DNA from: Candidatus Aminicenantota bacterium
Lineage (GTDB): Bacteria > Acidobacteriota > Aminicenantia > UBA2199
Direction: 5' to 3'
DNA: 64,000 nt
NCBI GenBank assembly: GCA_026393835.1
Contig: JAPKZK010000146.1
Span: 1-64,000, forward strand
The translations under genes and the position numbers were made by a program. Below, one piece after another: positions 28,466-36,826 of the stretch (positions are counted from its first letter, which is position 1; every line of letters starts with the position of its first letter). Under the pieces are notes generated by a model. That model was not told the origin of the DNA. It worked only from the letters and a program-made list of their open reading frames with translations, and searched no databases.

Positions 28466-28514
28466 GGAGGTCCAGGAACCCTTTTTCAAAAGGGTTCCTG
28501 GCCGCCGGAGGCAG
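28466..28514. repeat. CCGCCGGAGGC palindromic element, copy 1
   Basis: CCAGGAACCCTTTT (28472-28485) and its exact complement (28488-28501) enclose a 2-nt loop, then GCCGCCGGAGGC follows. Two more copies at 37630-37763 keep the flanks but change the stem on both sides. It lies between the convergent methyltransferase and Tex genes and could terminate both. Confidence 0.85.
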
Positions 28515-28575
28515 TAATTTTTAATGGCGCTGAGCCAGATGAAGCATTAACTCTTAACCTCCCGGTACAGTCCTA

Positions 28576-30858
28576 CTAACGGGACCCCCAGCTTGGGGGA
28601 GCCCACTTTCGTTTCAGGCTTTCCAGTAAGTCTTCGGTTTTAGCTTTTTGTGGGACCGGTTGTTGGTGGTCTTGTTTTTTATGGTCTTTTTTATTTTTGT
28701 GCTCGCTCTTTTTGGGCGGTTCCTGTAAAGCCTTTATGCTCAACTGGATGCGTTTCAACTTCAAATCCACGGTCAATACTTTAACTTTGATCTTGTCGCC
28801 GACGCTCACTACTTCTTCGGCGTTGGTTATGAAATGGTGGGAGAGTTCGGAGACATGAACCAACCCGTCCTGGTGAACCCCGATATCCACAAAAGCGCCG
28901 AAGCGTGTGACATTGGTTACCACGCCCTTTAATACCAGCCCTTCTTGAAGGTCTTCGAGACTCTCCACGCCTTCCTCGAATTCAAAGAGATCGAAATCTT
29001 CCCTGGGATCGCGACCGGGATGTTCCAATTCCTTGAGAATATCCCGGATGGTGGGAACGCCGAAATTTTCAGTCACAAAATCCGCGGGTTTGACTTTTTC
29101 CAGCAGTTCTTTATTACGAACTAGGCGGGGAATGTTTACGCCCAGTTTTTCGCACATATTTTCCACGATAAAGTAAGATTCCGGGTGAATGCCCGTGGCG
29201 TCCAGCGGGTTTTCCCCGCTCCGCAGCCGGAAGAAACCCGCGCTTTGTTGGAACGCCCTGGCGCCGAACATGCGTACATTGTTCAGCTCGTCGCGGCGGT
29301 TAAACATACCGTGTTCATTGCGGTACTCCACGATATTTTTCGCCAGGGTGGGGCCGATGCCGGAGACATATTTCAATAAATGGTAAGAGGCCGTGTTCAG
29401 TTCCACGCCCACGCGGTTCACCACGGAGGTCACCACGTGATCCAGTTTCGTTTTCAGGAGCGGTTGGTTGACGTCGTGTTGGTACTGCCCTACCCCGATG
29501 GATTTAGGTTCGATCTTTACCAGTTCCGCCAGGGGGTCCTGAAAGCGCCTGCCGATGGAAACAGAACCACGGACCGTAACATCCCTGTCCGGGAACTCTT
29601 CCCTGCCGGCGGCAGACGCCGAATAAACCGATGCGCCGGCCTCGCTGGTCACTGTAACGATGACGCCTTCGGGTACAACGCTTTTGAAAAACTGGTGCGT
29701 TTCCCGCGAAGCCGTGCCGTTGCCGATAACCACCGCCTGTATTTTATATTTTTCAATTAATGCTTTAACCGTTTTCGTCGCCCCGGCGATATCTTCCTGG
29801 GGCTTGGTGGGGAATATCGTGACCGTATCCAGCAGTTTCCCGGTTTCATCCAGCACCACCAATTTGCAGCCGGTGCGGAAGCCCGGGTCGGCGCCGATGA
29901 CGCGTAAATTCCCTGCCGGGGCGCTGAGCAGGAGGTTTTCGATATTAAGGGCAAACACGCGGATGGCTTCTTCGTCGGCCCTTTTCTTCAATTCCGATTG
30001 GATATCCTGCTCGATGGAAGGCAGCAGCAGGCGGGATAATGCATCCGTTAAGACTTCGTCCAGGTATTGGCAGCGGGGGTGGGTATTATCGAAAAGCGTA
30101 TGCCGGAATTTATTTTGCACCAGTTCTTTATCGATATCGATGTGGTTTTTAAGGACCTTTTCCGTTTCCCCGCGCCGGACCGCCAGGATGCGGTGCGACG
30201 GGATGGTTTTGACGGATTCTTTGAAATCATAATACTGCTCGAATTTGGACCGTTCTTTTTCAAATTCTTTGGTAACGGCCACGATCAATAGGCCTTTTTC
30301 CGCGACTTCTTCGCGGATGAATTTTCGCAGCCCGGCGTTTTCCGAGAAGATTTCAGCGATAATATGGCCCGCGCCTTCCAGGGCTTCCGCGATGGAATTT
30401 ACCTGTTTCTCTTCGGAGACAAACGGGGCGGCCAGGGCTTCCAGCGCTTCGGTAATGGCCGGGTCCAATATGGAAAGGGCCAGCGGTTCCAGGCCTTTTT
30501 CTTTAGCGATTGTGGCCTTGGTGCGGCGTTTGGGTTTATAGGGAAGGTAAATATCTTCCAATTCCGTTTTGGAATAGGTATCTTCGATTTTCTTCTTCAG
30601 TTCATCGGTTAGTTTTCCCTGGCTTTCGATGGTATTCAGCACCGTTTCTTTTCGTTCGTTTAGTTCTTTTACATAATCAAAGTTTTCTTTGACCTGCTGG
30701 ACTTTTAATTCATCGAGGTCCCCGGTTCGTTCTTTGCGGTACCTGGAGATAAAGGGGACGGTATTCCCCTCGATCAGCATTTCCACCACATTGTGGGCCT
30801 GGAAGAGTTGGGCCTGGCAGGTTTTAGCAATATAGTTCAAATCTTTTTCAGTTAACAT
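28576..30858 (-). CDS. tex: Tex-family RNA-binding transcription accessory protein
   Basis: A 760-aa cytoplasmic protein of the Tex family. In order: the N-terminal helical part (ALSIL... and PFISRYRKERTGDLDE near residue 45); a YqgF/RuvC-like domain (VIGADPGFRTGCKLVV, about 325); a double helix-hairpin-helix (SGIGPTLAKNIVEYRNEHG, about 500); and the C-terminal S1 domain (LKGVVTNVTRFGAFVDIG, about 650) with a Lys-rich tail. Tex binds RNA and the transcription complex. The start is at 30858 or the adjacent ATG 30861, just after GGAGG; an open frame reaching to 31227 is not protein-like. Confidence 0.94.
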   Translation of the reverse strand: MLTEKDLNYIAKTCQAQLFQAHNVVEMLIEGNTVPFISRYRKERTGDLDELKVQQVKENFDYVKELNERKETVLNTIESQGKLTDELKKKIEDTYSKTELEDIYLPYKPKRRTKATIAKEKGLEPLALSILDPAITEALEALAAPFVSEEKQVNSIAEALEGAGHIIAEIFSENAGLRKFIREEVAEKGLLIVAVTKEFEKERSKFEQYYDFKESVKTIPSHRILAVRRGETEKVLKNHIDIDKELVQNKFRHTLFDNTHPRCQYLDEVLTDALSRLLLPSIEQDIQSELKKRADEEAIRVFALNIENLLLSAPAGNLRVIGADPGFRTGCKLVVLDETGKLLDTVTIFPTKPQEDIAGATKTVKALIEKYKIQAVVIGNGTASRETHQFFKSVVPEGVIVTVTSEAGASVYSASAAGREEFPDRDVTVRGSVSIGRRFQDPLAELVKIEPKSIGVGQYQHDVNQPLLKTKLDHVVTSVVNRVGVELNTASYHLLKYVSGIGPTLAKNIVEYRNEHGMFNRRDELNNVRMFGARAFQQSAGFFRLRSGENPLDATGIHPESYFIVENMCEKLGVNIPRLVRNKELLEKVKPADFVTENFGVPTIRDILKELEHPGRDPREDFDLFEFEEGVESLEDLQEGLVLKGVVTNVTRFGAFVDIGVHQDGLVHVSELSHHFITNAEEVVSVGDKIKVKVLTVDLKLKRIQLSIKALQEPPKKSEHKNKKDHKKQDHQQPVPQKAKTEDLLESLKRKWAPPSWGSR

Positions 30859-31113
30859 CATTCCTCCGGTGTTCGATTTTTTCCGATGGGTTAAGTTAGA
30901 GATTTTACCACATTTATTGTAGGACACAAGTCCCTTTTTTTTTTTCGCTGCGCAGGTGAGACGGGCGCCGGTTGAAATGAACCTTTGTTTTCCATGGGGA
31001 AAATATAAGATAAAGAGGCAGCGAATGCAATGTAAAAATAAATCGAAGCACGAAGCACGAAAGCGGTTGAAATTTTTTAAAAATAATATTATCATACAGC
31101 AATGAGGTTGACA

Positions 31114-31329
31114 ATGCATAATGAGTTTACAGCTATAATCGAAAAAGATGAAGGTTGGTATATTGCTTATTCCCCGGAAATCCCCGGGGCAAACGGGCAG
31201 GGAAGGACGCTCGCTGAAGCTAAACAAAGCCTGGCAGAGGCAATTTCTTTCATCCTCGAAGATCGAAGGAAAGATATATTGCGGGGAGTACCTAAACGAT
31301 CAATCCGGGAAGTTATAAGTATCGGATGA
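31114..31329 (+). CDS. HicB-type antitoxin
   Basis: A 71-aa antitoxin of the HicB family, with the typical beta-rich start (FTAIIEKDEGWYIAYSPEIPG), the linking helix (LAEAKQSLAEAISFILEDRR) and a short tail. I start at 31114 because GAGG lies 6 nt upstream; an in-frame ATG at 31102 has no such site. The toxin gene starts within its stop codon (ATGA). Confidence 0.88.
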   Translation: MHNEFTAIIEKDEGWYIAYSPEIPGANGQGRTLAEAKQSLAEAISFILEDRRKDILRGVPKRSIREVISIG

Positions 31330-31517
31330 AACGAAAGACTCTTTTAAGGCATCTCCGTAGATATGGGTGTTATCTAAAACGGGAAGGTAGTTCTCACTCT
31401 CTTTGGTGTGATCCTGGAACGGGGCATATTGAAGCAATTCCACGGCATACCGAGATACCGGATAAATTGGTAAAAAAAATCTGTTTTAATTTATCTGTTC
31501 CGGATATAAAAAAATAA
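31326..31517 (+). CDS. HicA-type mRNA interferase toxin
   Basis: A 63-aa HicA protein, a double-stranded-RNA-binding-like fold that cleaves mRNA. The catalytic His is in REGSSHSLWCDP, and the EAIPRHTEIPDKLVKKIC segment is typical of the family. It overlaps the HicB gene by 4 nt; the order hicB-hicA is the reverse of the classic hicA-hicB but is common. Confidence 0.88.
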   Translation: MKRKTLLRHLRRYGCYLKREGSSHSLWCDPGTGHIEAIPRHTEIPDKLVKKICFNLSVPDIKK

Positions 31518-31607
31518 AAGGATTTAGAAAATAGATTGCCCACGAAATCCTCAGCGCCGGCGTTCGGATCCTTTAATTATGGTAGAAAAGCTTCGTTCCT
31601 CTTCCTG

Positions 31608-31930
31608 CAACCGGTGAAATTGTTATTTTAACCGGTTAAACTGAAGAATTCACCGGTTAAAATGATAATTTAACCGGTTGGTATGACGTTTTAACCGGTT
31701 GATTTCACGATTTAACCGGTTAAATGGACGTTTTAACCGGTTGATTTCACAATTTAACCGGTTAAATAGACGTTTTAACCGGTTAGTACGACATTTTAAC
31801 CGGTTGGTTCCACGATTTAACCGGTTAAACTGATGTTTTAACCGGTTGGTACGGCATTCTAACCGGTTGATTTGTCATTTCTACCGGTTGATTCCACATT
31901 TCTACCGGTGTTATGGCAATTCAACCGGTT
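31608..31930. repeat. Array C: 16 AACCGGTT palindromes at 21-nt steps
   Basis: CCGG occurs at 31611, 31632, 31653, 31674, 31695, 31716, 31737, 31758, 31779, 31800, 31821, 31842, 31863, 31884, 31905 and 31925: fifteen intervals, fourteen of 21 nt and one of 20. Most centres are AACCGGTT or TAACCGGTTA. Between them, GATTTCACGA- and TGGACGTTT-type spacers vary. The palindromic core is far better kept than the spacer, and 21 bp is two helical turns, so all sites lie on one face of the DNA. Confidence 0.95.
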
Positions 31931-31959
31931 GTTTTCTCGTCCGGCCCATTTTTCCCTGA

Positions 31960-32045
31960 CAAAAATCAGTGCTAATCAGTGTAATCGCCCATACGTGGAC
32001 TTATGTTTTTTTCAATTCGTGGTAATTCGTGCAATTCGTGGGCAA
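31960..32045 (+). repeat. Composite dispersed repeat, copy 3
   Basis: AATCAGTG words at 10 nt, the GCCCATACGTGGAC block, then ATTCGTGG words at about 10 nt: the same order as at 2223-2305. It directly precedes the promoter of the 125-aa membrane protein gene. Confidence 0.8.
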
Positions 32046-32070
32046 CAATTTGAGTTTCGGATTTGGGGTA

Positions 32071-32099
32071 TTGACTTTTTATATTTTTTCTTATACCAT
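32071..32099 (+). promoter_or_regulatory. Promoter of membrane protein gene, leaderless
   Basis: TTGACT (32071-32076), 17-nt spacer, TACCAT (32094-32099); the ATG at 32106 is 6 nt after the -10 box with no Shine-Dalgarno. This decides the start against a much longer open frame upstream. Confidence 0.55.
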
Positions 32100-32105
32100 A
32101 TCCTC

Positions 32106-32483
32106 ATGACCATATTAAAGAAGTTAACGGTAATATTGCTTGCTATATTCTACATCGGCCTCATTGGATTTTCCGTTGTTGGACTTTGCTTAAACGGTAT
32201 AAACCAGATACAACCCAATGTGTTTTACTTTGTACTTATCGGATTATTCCTGTTTCCACTGTTGTTGAAATTTATTCCCGCCCTGGAGTCGTTCAATATA
32301 TTTGGGTTCGAACTAAAATTCCAGAAAGAACTGGAAGAGACAAAGCGACACGTAAATGACCTGCAAACCGTCGGCGATGAAAAAATGAAGCAATACATTC
32401 TTCAATTTGTCAAAGAGGAATATCTTACCGATGAGGGCAAAAGGACTTTACAAGAGTTAAGGGAGGATTCAGATGCAGCTTGA
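32106..32483 (+). CDS. Small membrane protein with cytoplasmic coiled tail
   Basis: A 125-aa protein with two membrane helices (about residues 6-30, LTVILLAIFYIGLIGFSVVG, and 38-58, VFYFVLIGLFLFPLLLKFIP), then a charged helical tail with coiled-coil character (FQKELEETKRHVNDLQ) ending LQELREDSDAA. I recognise no family. The open frame reaches back to 31872, but that part is repeat DNA. It overlaps the next small gene by 11 nt, so both are probably made together, perhaps as a membrane sensor with a cytoplasmic partner. Confidence 0.65.
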   Translation: MTILKKLTVILLAIFYIGLIGFSVVGLCLNGINQIQPNVFYFVLIGLFLFPLLLKFIPALESFNIFGFELKFQKELEETKRHVNDLQTVGDEKMKQYILQFVKEEYLTDEGKRTLQELREDSDAA

Positions 32484-32721
32484 AGATATAGACGAAAAGG
32501 AAGTAGAAAATAAAATCTACGAATCGTTGCTTCACCCGAAACATGAATGGAGAAGCATTGAAGGCATCATTAAGCAAACCAATTTAAGTCCAGAGAAAGT
32601 TAAGAATGGATTGTTACGGTTGATGAAGAAAAAGGAGGCGCGCAGAAGTTATGTCGCCGATATTAAAGGTAATAACCTTTATGGTTTAGTCAGCCGGGTA
32701 GACCGGAGTTTACAAAGGTAG
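32473..32721 (+). CDS. Small winged-helix-like protein
   Basis: An 82-aa protein. Residues 15-60 (YESLLHPKHEWRSIEGIIKQTNLSPEKVKNGL) fit a winged helix-turn-helix, with a beta-hairpin (EARRSYVADIKGNNLYGLV) as the wing. It may bind DNA or act as a partner of the upstream membrane protein, whose reading frame it overlaps by 11 nt. AGG within the upstream gene's last codons could serve as ribosome site. Confidence 0.6.
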   Translation: MQLEDIDEKEVENKIYESLLHPKHEWRSIEGIIKQTNLSPEKVKNGLLRLMKKKEARRSYVADIKGNNLYGLVSRVDRSLQR

Positions 32722-32734
32722 TTTGCAGCGTTGT

Positions 32735-32931
32735 TTTGCTTGATAGGATGTTTAGGCGCTTGATGGTTTTTTTGTCCGTGTTCGTCCGTGTTCGTCCGTG
32801 GCTCCTCTTTTTTCGTTTTATTGCAATTCAAAGGTATTTCCATTAAAATAAAGGCATGAAGAGCATAAGATTATTTAGAGGAAGCGCGAACGTAATAAAA
32901 CAGGCCCACGAATTCAGAACAAACGCATCAT
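32735..32931. repeat. GTCCGTGTTC words and spacer
   Basis: Three GTCCGTGTTC words at exact 10-nt steps (about 32770-32800) end in GTCCGTGGC. Inverted or shorter relatives occur at 12530, 43365, 56875, 57005 and 57680. No gene is visible in this spacer. Confidence 0.7.
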
Positions 32932-32960
32932 TTGCAAATCATAATGCGATATGTTATACT
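32932..32960 (+). promoter_or_regulatory. Promoter of AAA/PD-(D/E)XK gene
   Basis: TTGCAA (32932-32937), 17-nt spacer, TATACT (32955-32960), 18 nt before the start at 32978. Confidence 0.65.
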
Positions 32961-32977
32961 GCCACCGGTGAACGATT

Positions 32978-34711
32978 ATGGATATGAAAAAACTGGCTGT
33001 CGGTGAATCCGATTTTAAAGAAATAATTACAGGCAACTATTATTACGTAGATAAAACTCTCTTGATCAAAGATATTATCGACCGGGGCGACAAAATACTA
33101 CTTATTCCCCGGCCCAGGCGTTTCGGCAAAACCCTCAATATTTCCATGCTGAAATATTTTTACGACTGCTGCCCGGAAATCATTCCCACTTCCCCCCCTT
33201 CACCGGAAAATAAACAACCCGGTTCGGAGAATCATTATAAAAATTTATTCGATTCCCTTGCGATAAAGAATGCAGGCCGGGAATACACCGACAAAATGGG
33301 CAAATACCCGGTTATTTTTTTAACCTTTAAAAATATCAAAGAATCCGATTGGGAATCCTGTTTTTACAAGCTAAAGCAACTTATCCAGGATGAATATTTA
33401 AAACATGATTATCTTCTTGACGGTAAAACCCTGAAACCACAGGAGATGGTTTATTTTAAGAAAATTATGAACCTTGAAGGAAATAAAGCAGACTATGAAA
33501 ACAGCCTGGAATACTTGCTTATTTTCTTAAACCGTTATTACGGCTCAGGGGTGGTTATTTTGATCGACGAGTACGATGGACCCATTCATGCGGGCTATAC
33601 AAATAACTATTATGACGAAATCATCGAGTTTATACGCAATTTCCTGTGCGCGGGCCTGAAAGATACCGGCCAGTACCTGGAAAAAAGTGTTATTACCGGG
33701 ATTATGAGGATCGCCAGGGAATCGATTTTCTCCGGCCTGAATAACCCGGGCGTGTATACACTGCTGTCCGAGGAGTTTGCTGATAAATTCGGGTTCACGG
33801 AAAAAGAAATTGAAAAAATGCTTAAGGACTTTAATGTCTTACATCTGTATGACCGGGTCCAGCAGTGGTATAACGGGTATAAGTTCGGCAACACGATTAT
33901 TTACAATCCCTGGTCTGTCATTAACTTTCTCGCCGGCAAAGAAAAAGAACCGCAACCCTATTGGATCAATACCTCGGACAACAAAATCGTGGAAACATTA
34001 CTGTCCAGGGGGGGCAAAGAGCTCAAAGAAGAATTGGAGCAACTCATCCGCGGTGAAGTTATTGAAAAAACCATCGAAACTAATATTGTCTTGAAAGACA
34101 TCGATTCCGATGAGGATACCTTGTGGAGTTTTCTCCTGATGGGGGGATATTTGAAGCAAACCGGGAAACGGATGGATAACTCCGGGAGTGTCTACTATAA
34201 AGTGGCAATACCCAATATGGAAGTGAGGACTATTTATAAACGGATTATCCAGCGGTATTTCAGCGACAAAATCGAAAATAAGAATTTGGAGCTCATGCTC
34301 AAAGCCCTTTTAAAAGGGGATATCGATATCTTCGAAGAAATTTTTTCCGGGTTCGTTACGACCGCGATGAGTTTTTTCGATATGGCGGCGGACCCGGAAA
34401 AGGTATATCATGCATTTGTGATGGGATTATTGCTCTGGCTTGACCCGGAGTACCAGGTAAAAAGCAACAGGGAAAGCGGGTACGGTAGATACGATATTAT
34501 GATTATTCCCGGGGATGTATCGAAATTGGGTTATGTGATCGAATTTAAGAAAGTCAGGAAAAATGAAACCGTGGAATCTGCCGTGGAATCTGCGTTGAAA
34601 CAAATGAATGACCTGGAATACGAAACGGAACTGGTCGCACGGGGGGTAAAAAATTATAAAAAATTGGCCATCGTATTTAACGGTAAGGAAGTAACCATAA
34701 GGGAAAGTTAG
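32978..34711 (+). CDS. AAA-ATPase-like / PD-(D/E)XK nuclease protein
   Basis: A 577-aa protein of the PF09820/PF08011 type. The N-terminal part has the family's characteristic KLAVGESDFKEIITGNYYYVDKT start, then the Walker A-like PRPRRFGKTLN (about residue 45) and Walker B VILIDEYDGPI (about 190). The C-terminal part has a PD-(D/E)XK core, GYGRYDIMIIP then YVIEFKKVR (about 510-530). The family is greatly expanded in gut and sediment Bacteroidetes, Clostridia and Acidobacteria-like genomes; its role is unknown, with mobile-element or defence functions proposed. The start may be 32978 or the ATG at 32984. Confidence 0.92.
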   Translation: MDMKKLAVGESDFKEIITGNYYYVDKTLLIKDIIDRGDKILLIPRPRRFGKTLNISMLKYFYDCCPEIIPTSPPSPENKQPGSENHYKNLFDSLAIKNAGREYTDKMGKYPVIFLTFKNIKESDWESCFYKLKQLIQDEYLKHDYLLDGKTLKPQEMVYFKKIMNLEGNKADYENSLEYLLIFLNRYYGSGVVILIDEYDGPIHAGYTNNYYDEIIEFIRNFLCAGLKDTGQYLEKSVITGIMRIARESIFSGLNNPGVYTLLSEEFADKFGFTEKEIEKMLKDFNVLHLYDRVQQWYNGYKFGNTIIYNPWSVINFLAGKEKEPQPYWINTSDNKIVETLLSRGGKELKEELEQLIRGEVIEKTIETNIVLKDIDSDEDTLWSFLLMGGYLKQTGKRMDNSGSVYYKVAIPNMEVRTIYKRIIQRYFSDKIENKNLELMLKALLKGDIDIFEEIFSGFVTTAMSFFDMAADPEKVYHAFVMGLLLWLDPEYQVKSNRESGYGRYDIMIIPGDVSKLGYVIEFKKVRKNETVESAVESALKQMNDLEYETELVARGVKNYKKLAIVFNGKEVTIRES

Positions 34712-34772
34712 GAAGAGCAACATTCTTGCCTGTCCGGTGTTCATCCTTTTATATTTTTAACGTCACGACGGG

Positions 34773-34801
34773 TTGCATTTTTTTTCTATTTATGCGATAA
34801 C
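34773..34801 (+). promoter_or_regulatory. Promoter of hflKC operon
   Basis: TTGCAT (34773-34778), 17-nt spacer, GATAAC (34796-34801); AAAGGAGG precedes the start at 34835. Confidence 0.5.
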
Positions 34802-34834
34802 AATTGAATATCAAATAAAAAAGGAGGTATATAC

Positions 34835-35821
34835 ATGACGGACGAAATTATCGATCTTCAAGACTTTAGAAATAGGATCAAACCCAGGGTGGTCTTCGGC
34901 ATTATCATGGCCATATTGGTTATATTCGCCGTATTTTCCAGTTTCTATACCGTAGACCAGGAGGAAGAAGCCGTGGTCCTGCTGCTTGGAAAATACGACA
35001 GGACCACCGGACCCGGGTTACACTTCAAAATGCCCTTCGGCGTCGAAAAAAATTACAACGTCCCAACCCAACGCGTTCTAAAAGAAGAATTCGGGTTCCG
35101 TACCAATCAGCCGGGCATCGTAACCACTTACTCCACGGGGAACTTCGAAGCGGAATCCGTAATGCTGACCGGCGACCTGAATATCGCCGATGTCACCTGG
35201 ATCATCCAATACCGCATCAAAGACCCCTACGCCTGGCTCTTCCACGTAGAAGACCAGGGCAGGACTATCCGCGACATCTCCCAATCGGTGATCAACCTGC
35301 TGGTGGGGGACCTGGCGGTATTCGACGTGGTGACCACGGAACGTACCCGGATCGAACAAAGGGGCCAGGATATGATGAATACCATATTTGACCGCTATAA
35401 AATGGGTATTCGCGTGGTAACGGTAAAACTGCAAAAAACCATGTACCCCAAGGGCGCGGTGCAGGACGCTTTCGAAGATGTTAATAAGGCCATCCAGGAC
35501 CGTATCCGCTCCATTAACGAAGGCAAGGAAGCCTATAACAACCTCATCCCCAAAGCCCGCGGCGAAGCGGAAAAAACCCTCCGGGAAGCCGAAGGCTATG
35601 CCATTGAGAAAATAAACCAGGCCAAAGGCGACGTGGCCCGGTTCCTGGCCGTACTGGGCGAATACAAAAAAAACCCCAATGTAACCCGGATCCGTCTCTA
35701 CTATGATATGTTCGGGGCCGTACTCAGCAATTCCGAAGACACCGATCTTATCGATAAACAATTGGAAAATTTCCTGCCGGTCAAATCGCTGACCAAAGAG
35801 AAAAAAGGAGACAAACAATGA
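34835..35821 (+). CDS. hflK: HflK, SPFH/prohibitin-family membrane protein
   Basis: A 328-aa SPFH protein. One N-terminal membrane helix (VVFGIIMAILVIFAVFSSF, about 18-37) is followed by the band-7 domain (YTVDQEEEAVVLLLGKY; PGLHFKMPFGVE) and a helical Glu/Lys-rich part (KARGEAEKTLREAEGYA). With HflC it forms the large membrane complex that surrounds and restrains the FtsH protease. The start follows AAAGGAGG. The hflC ATG overlaps its stop (ATGA), as usual for this pair. Confidence 0.95.
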   Translation: MTDEIIDLQDFRNRIKPRVVFGIIMAILVIFAVFSSFYTVDQEEEAVVLLLGKYDRTTGPGLHFKMPFGVEKNYNVPTQRVLKEEFGFRTNQPGIVTTYSTGNFEAESVMLTGDLNIADVTWIIQYRIKDPYAWLFHVEDQGRTIRDISQSVINLLVGDLAVFDVVTTERTRIEQRGQDMMNTIFDRYKMGIRVVTVKLQKTMYPKGAVQDAFEDVNKAIQDRIRSINEGKEAYNNLIPKARGEAEKTLREAEGYAIEKINQAKGDVARFLAVLGEYKKNPNVTRIRLYYDMFGAVLSNSEDTDLIDKQLENFLPVKSLTKEKKGDKQ

Positions 35822-36819
35822 ACAAATTCAAAATAACCGGAATTATTATCGCTGTCCTGGTGGTTATTTTTCTCATGATGGGGCCCTATTTCGTCGTGGA
35901 AGAGGGGGAAATGGCAATTGTTACACGTTTCGGTGAAATTATACAAACTGAAACCTCTGCGGGCTTGAAGTTTAAGATGCCCCTCATGGATCAAGTACAA
36001 AAATTTCCCAAAAAAATTCAATCATGGGACGGTGAAGCCCAGCGGTTTCCCACCCAGGAGAACCAATTGATATGGGTGGACTTCACGGCGCGCTGGAAGA
36101 TCGTAAACCCGAAATTGTTTTATGAATCATTGGGCTCGATTACCCAGGCCCATTCCCGGTTGGATGACGTGGTCAATTCCAGCGCCAGGGATATCATTGC
36201 GGTAAACCCCCTGCGCGAATCGGTACGCAACTCTGACCTTATTAATCAAATCGAACGAAAAGATGTCTACCGTACCGCTCAATCCGCCGAGGTTGCCGGT
36301 ACTGAAGATAGTGAAATGTCGTCGAAAATCAATACGTTTACCAAAATCACCTACGAACCGATTGCCAAAGGTCGTGAAAAACTGTCGGCGGAAATGCTGG
36401 CTTCGGCCAGGAAAATCACCGATACGTACGGCATCGAACTGATCGATGTGATTATTCGGCAAATCAAGTATTCGGACGATATCACCCAGAACGTGTACAC
36501 GCAAATGATCAAAGAGAGAAACCAGATCGCCCGCGCTTTCCGCTCGGACGGCGAGGGTGAGAAAGCCATCTGGCTGGGGAAAATGGATAAAGAGCTGAAA
36601 ACGATCCAATCCGAGGCGGAAAGACAGGCCAAAGAGTTCAAAGCCGCGGCGGATAGGGAAGCCCTGAATATCCGGAACAAAGCCTACAGCCAGGACGCTG
36701 AATTCGCCGATTTCTGGATGGCGCTGGACCAGTATGAAAAGCAGTTGCCCAAAATGAAAAAAATCCTCAGCACCGATTTCGAGTTCTTCAAATATCTTTA
36801 CAAAAAATCAGGCAAATAA
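35818..36819 (+). CDS. hflC: HflC, SPFH/prohibitin-family membrane protein
   Basis: A 333-aa partner of HflK. It has an N-terminal membrane helix (ITGIIIAVLVVIFLMMGPYF), the SPFH core (FVVEEGEMAIVTRFGEI; AGLKFKMPLMDQV) and a long helical part typical of HflC (IYTQMIKERNQIARAFRSDGE-like segment, present as YTQMIKERNQIARAFRSDGE). Length is normal. No ftsH gene lies in the window. Terminates next to the convergent SDR gene. Confidence 0.95.
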   Translation: MNKFKITGIIIAVLVVIFLMMGPYFVVEEGEMAIVTRFGEIIQTETSAGLKFKMPLMDQVQKFPKKIQSWDGEAQRFPTQENQLIWVDFTARWKIVNPKLFYESLGSITQAHSRLDDVVNSSARDIIAVNPLRESVRNSDLINQIERKDVYRTAQSAEVAGTEDSEMSSKINTFTKITYEPIAKGREKLSAEMLASARKITDTYGIELIDVIIRQIKYSDDITQNVYTQMIKERNQIARAFRSDGEGEKAIWLGKMDKELKTIQSEAERQAKEFKAAADREALNIRNKAYSQDAEFADFWMALDQYEKQLPKMKKILSTDFEFFKYLYKKSGK

Positions 36820-36826
36820 GATCGAA

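Noticed and set aside
28466..28514. Transposon terminal repeat
   Set aside because: No transposase gene lies near any copy and the stems covary, which fits a hairpin element better than an insertion sequence end.
30862..31227. 122-codon extension of the Tex gene
   Set aside because: The extension is not protein-like, has no Tex homology, and a GGAGG sits directly before the ATG at 30858.
31872..32105. N-terminal extension of the 125-aa membrane protein
   Set aside because: It is repeat DNA; a promoter with the -10 box 6 nt before 32106 defines the start.
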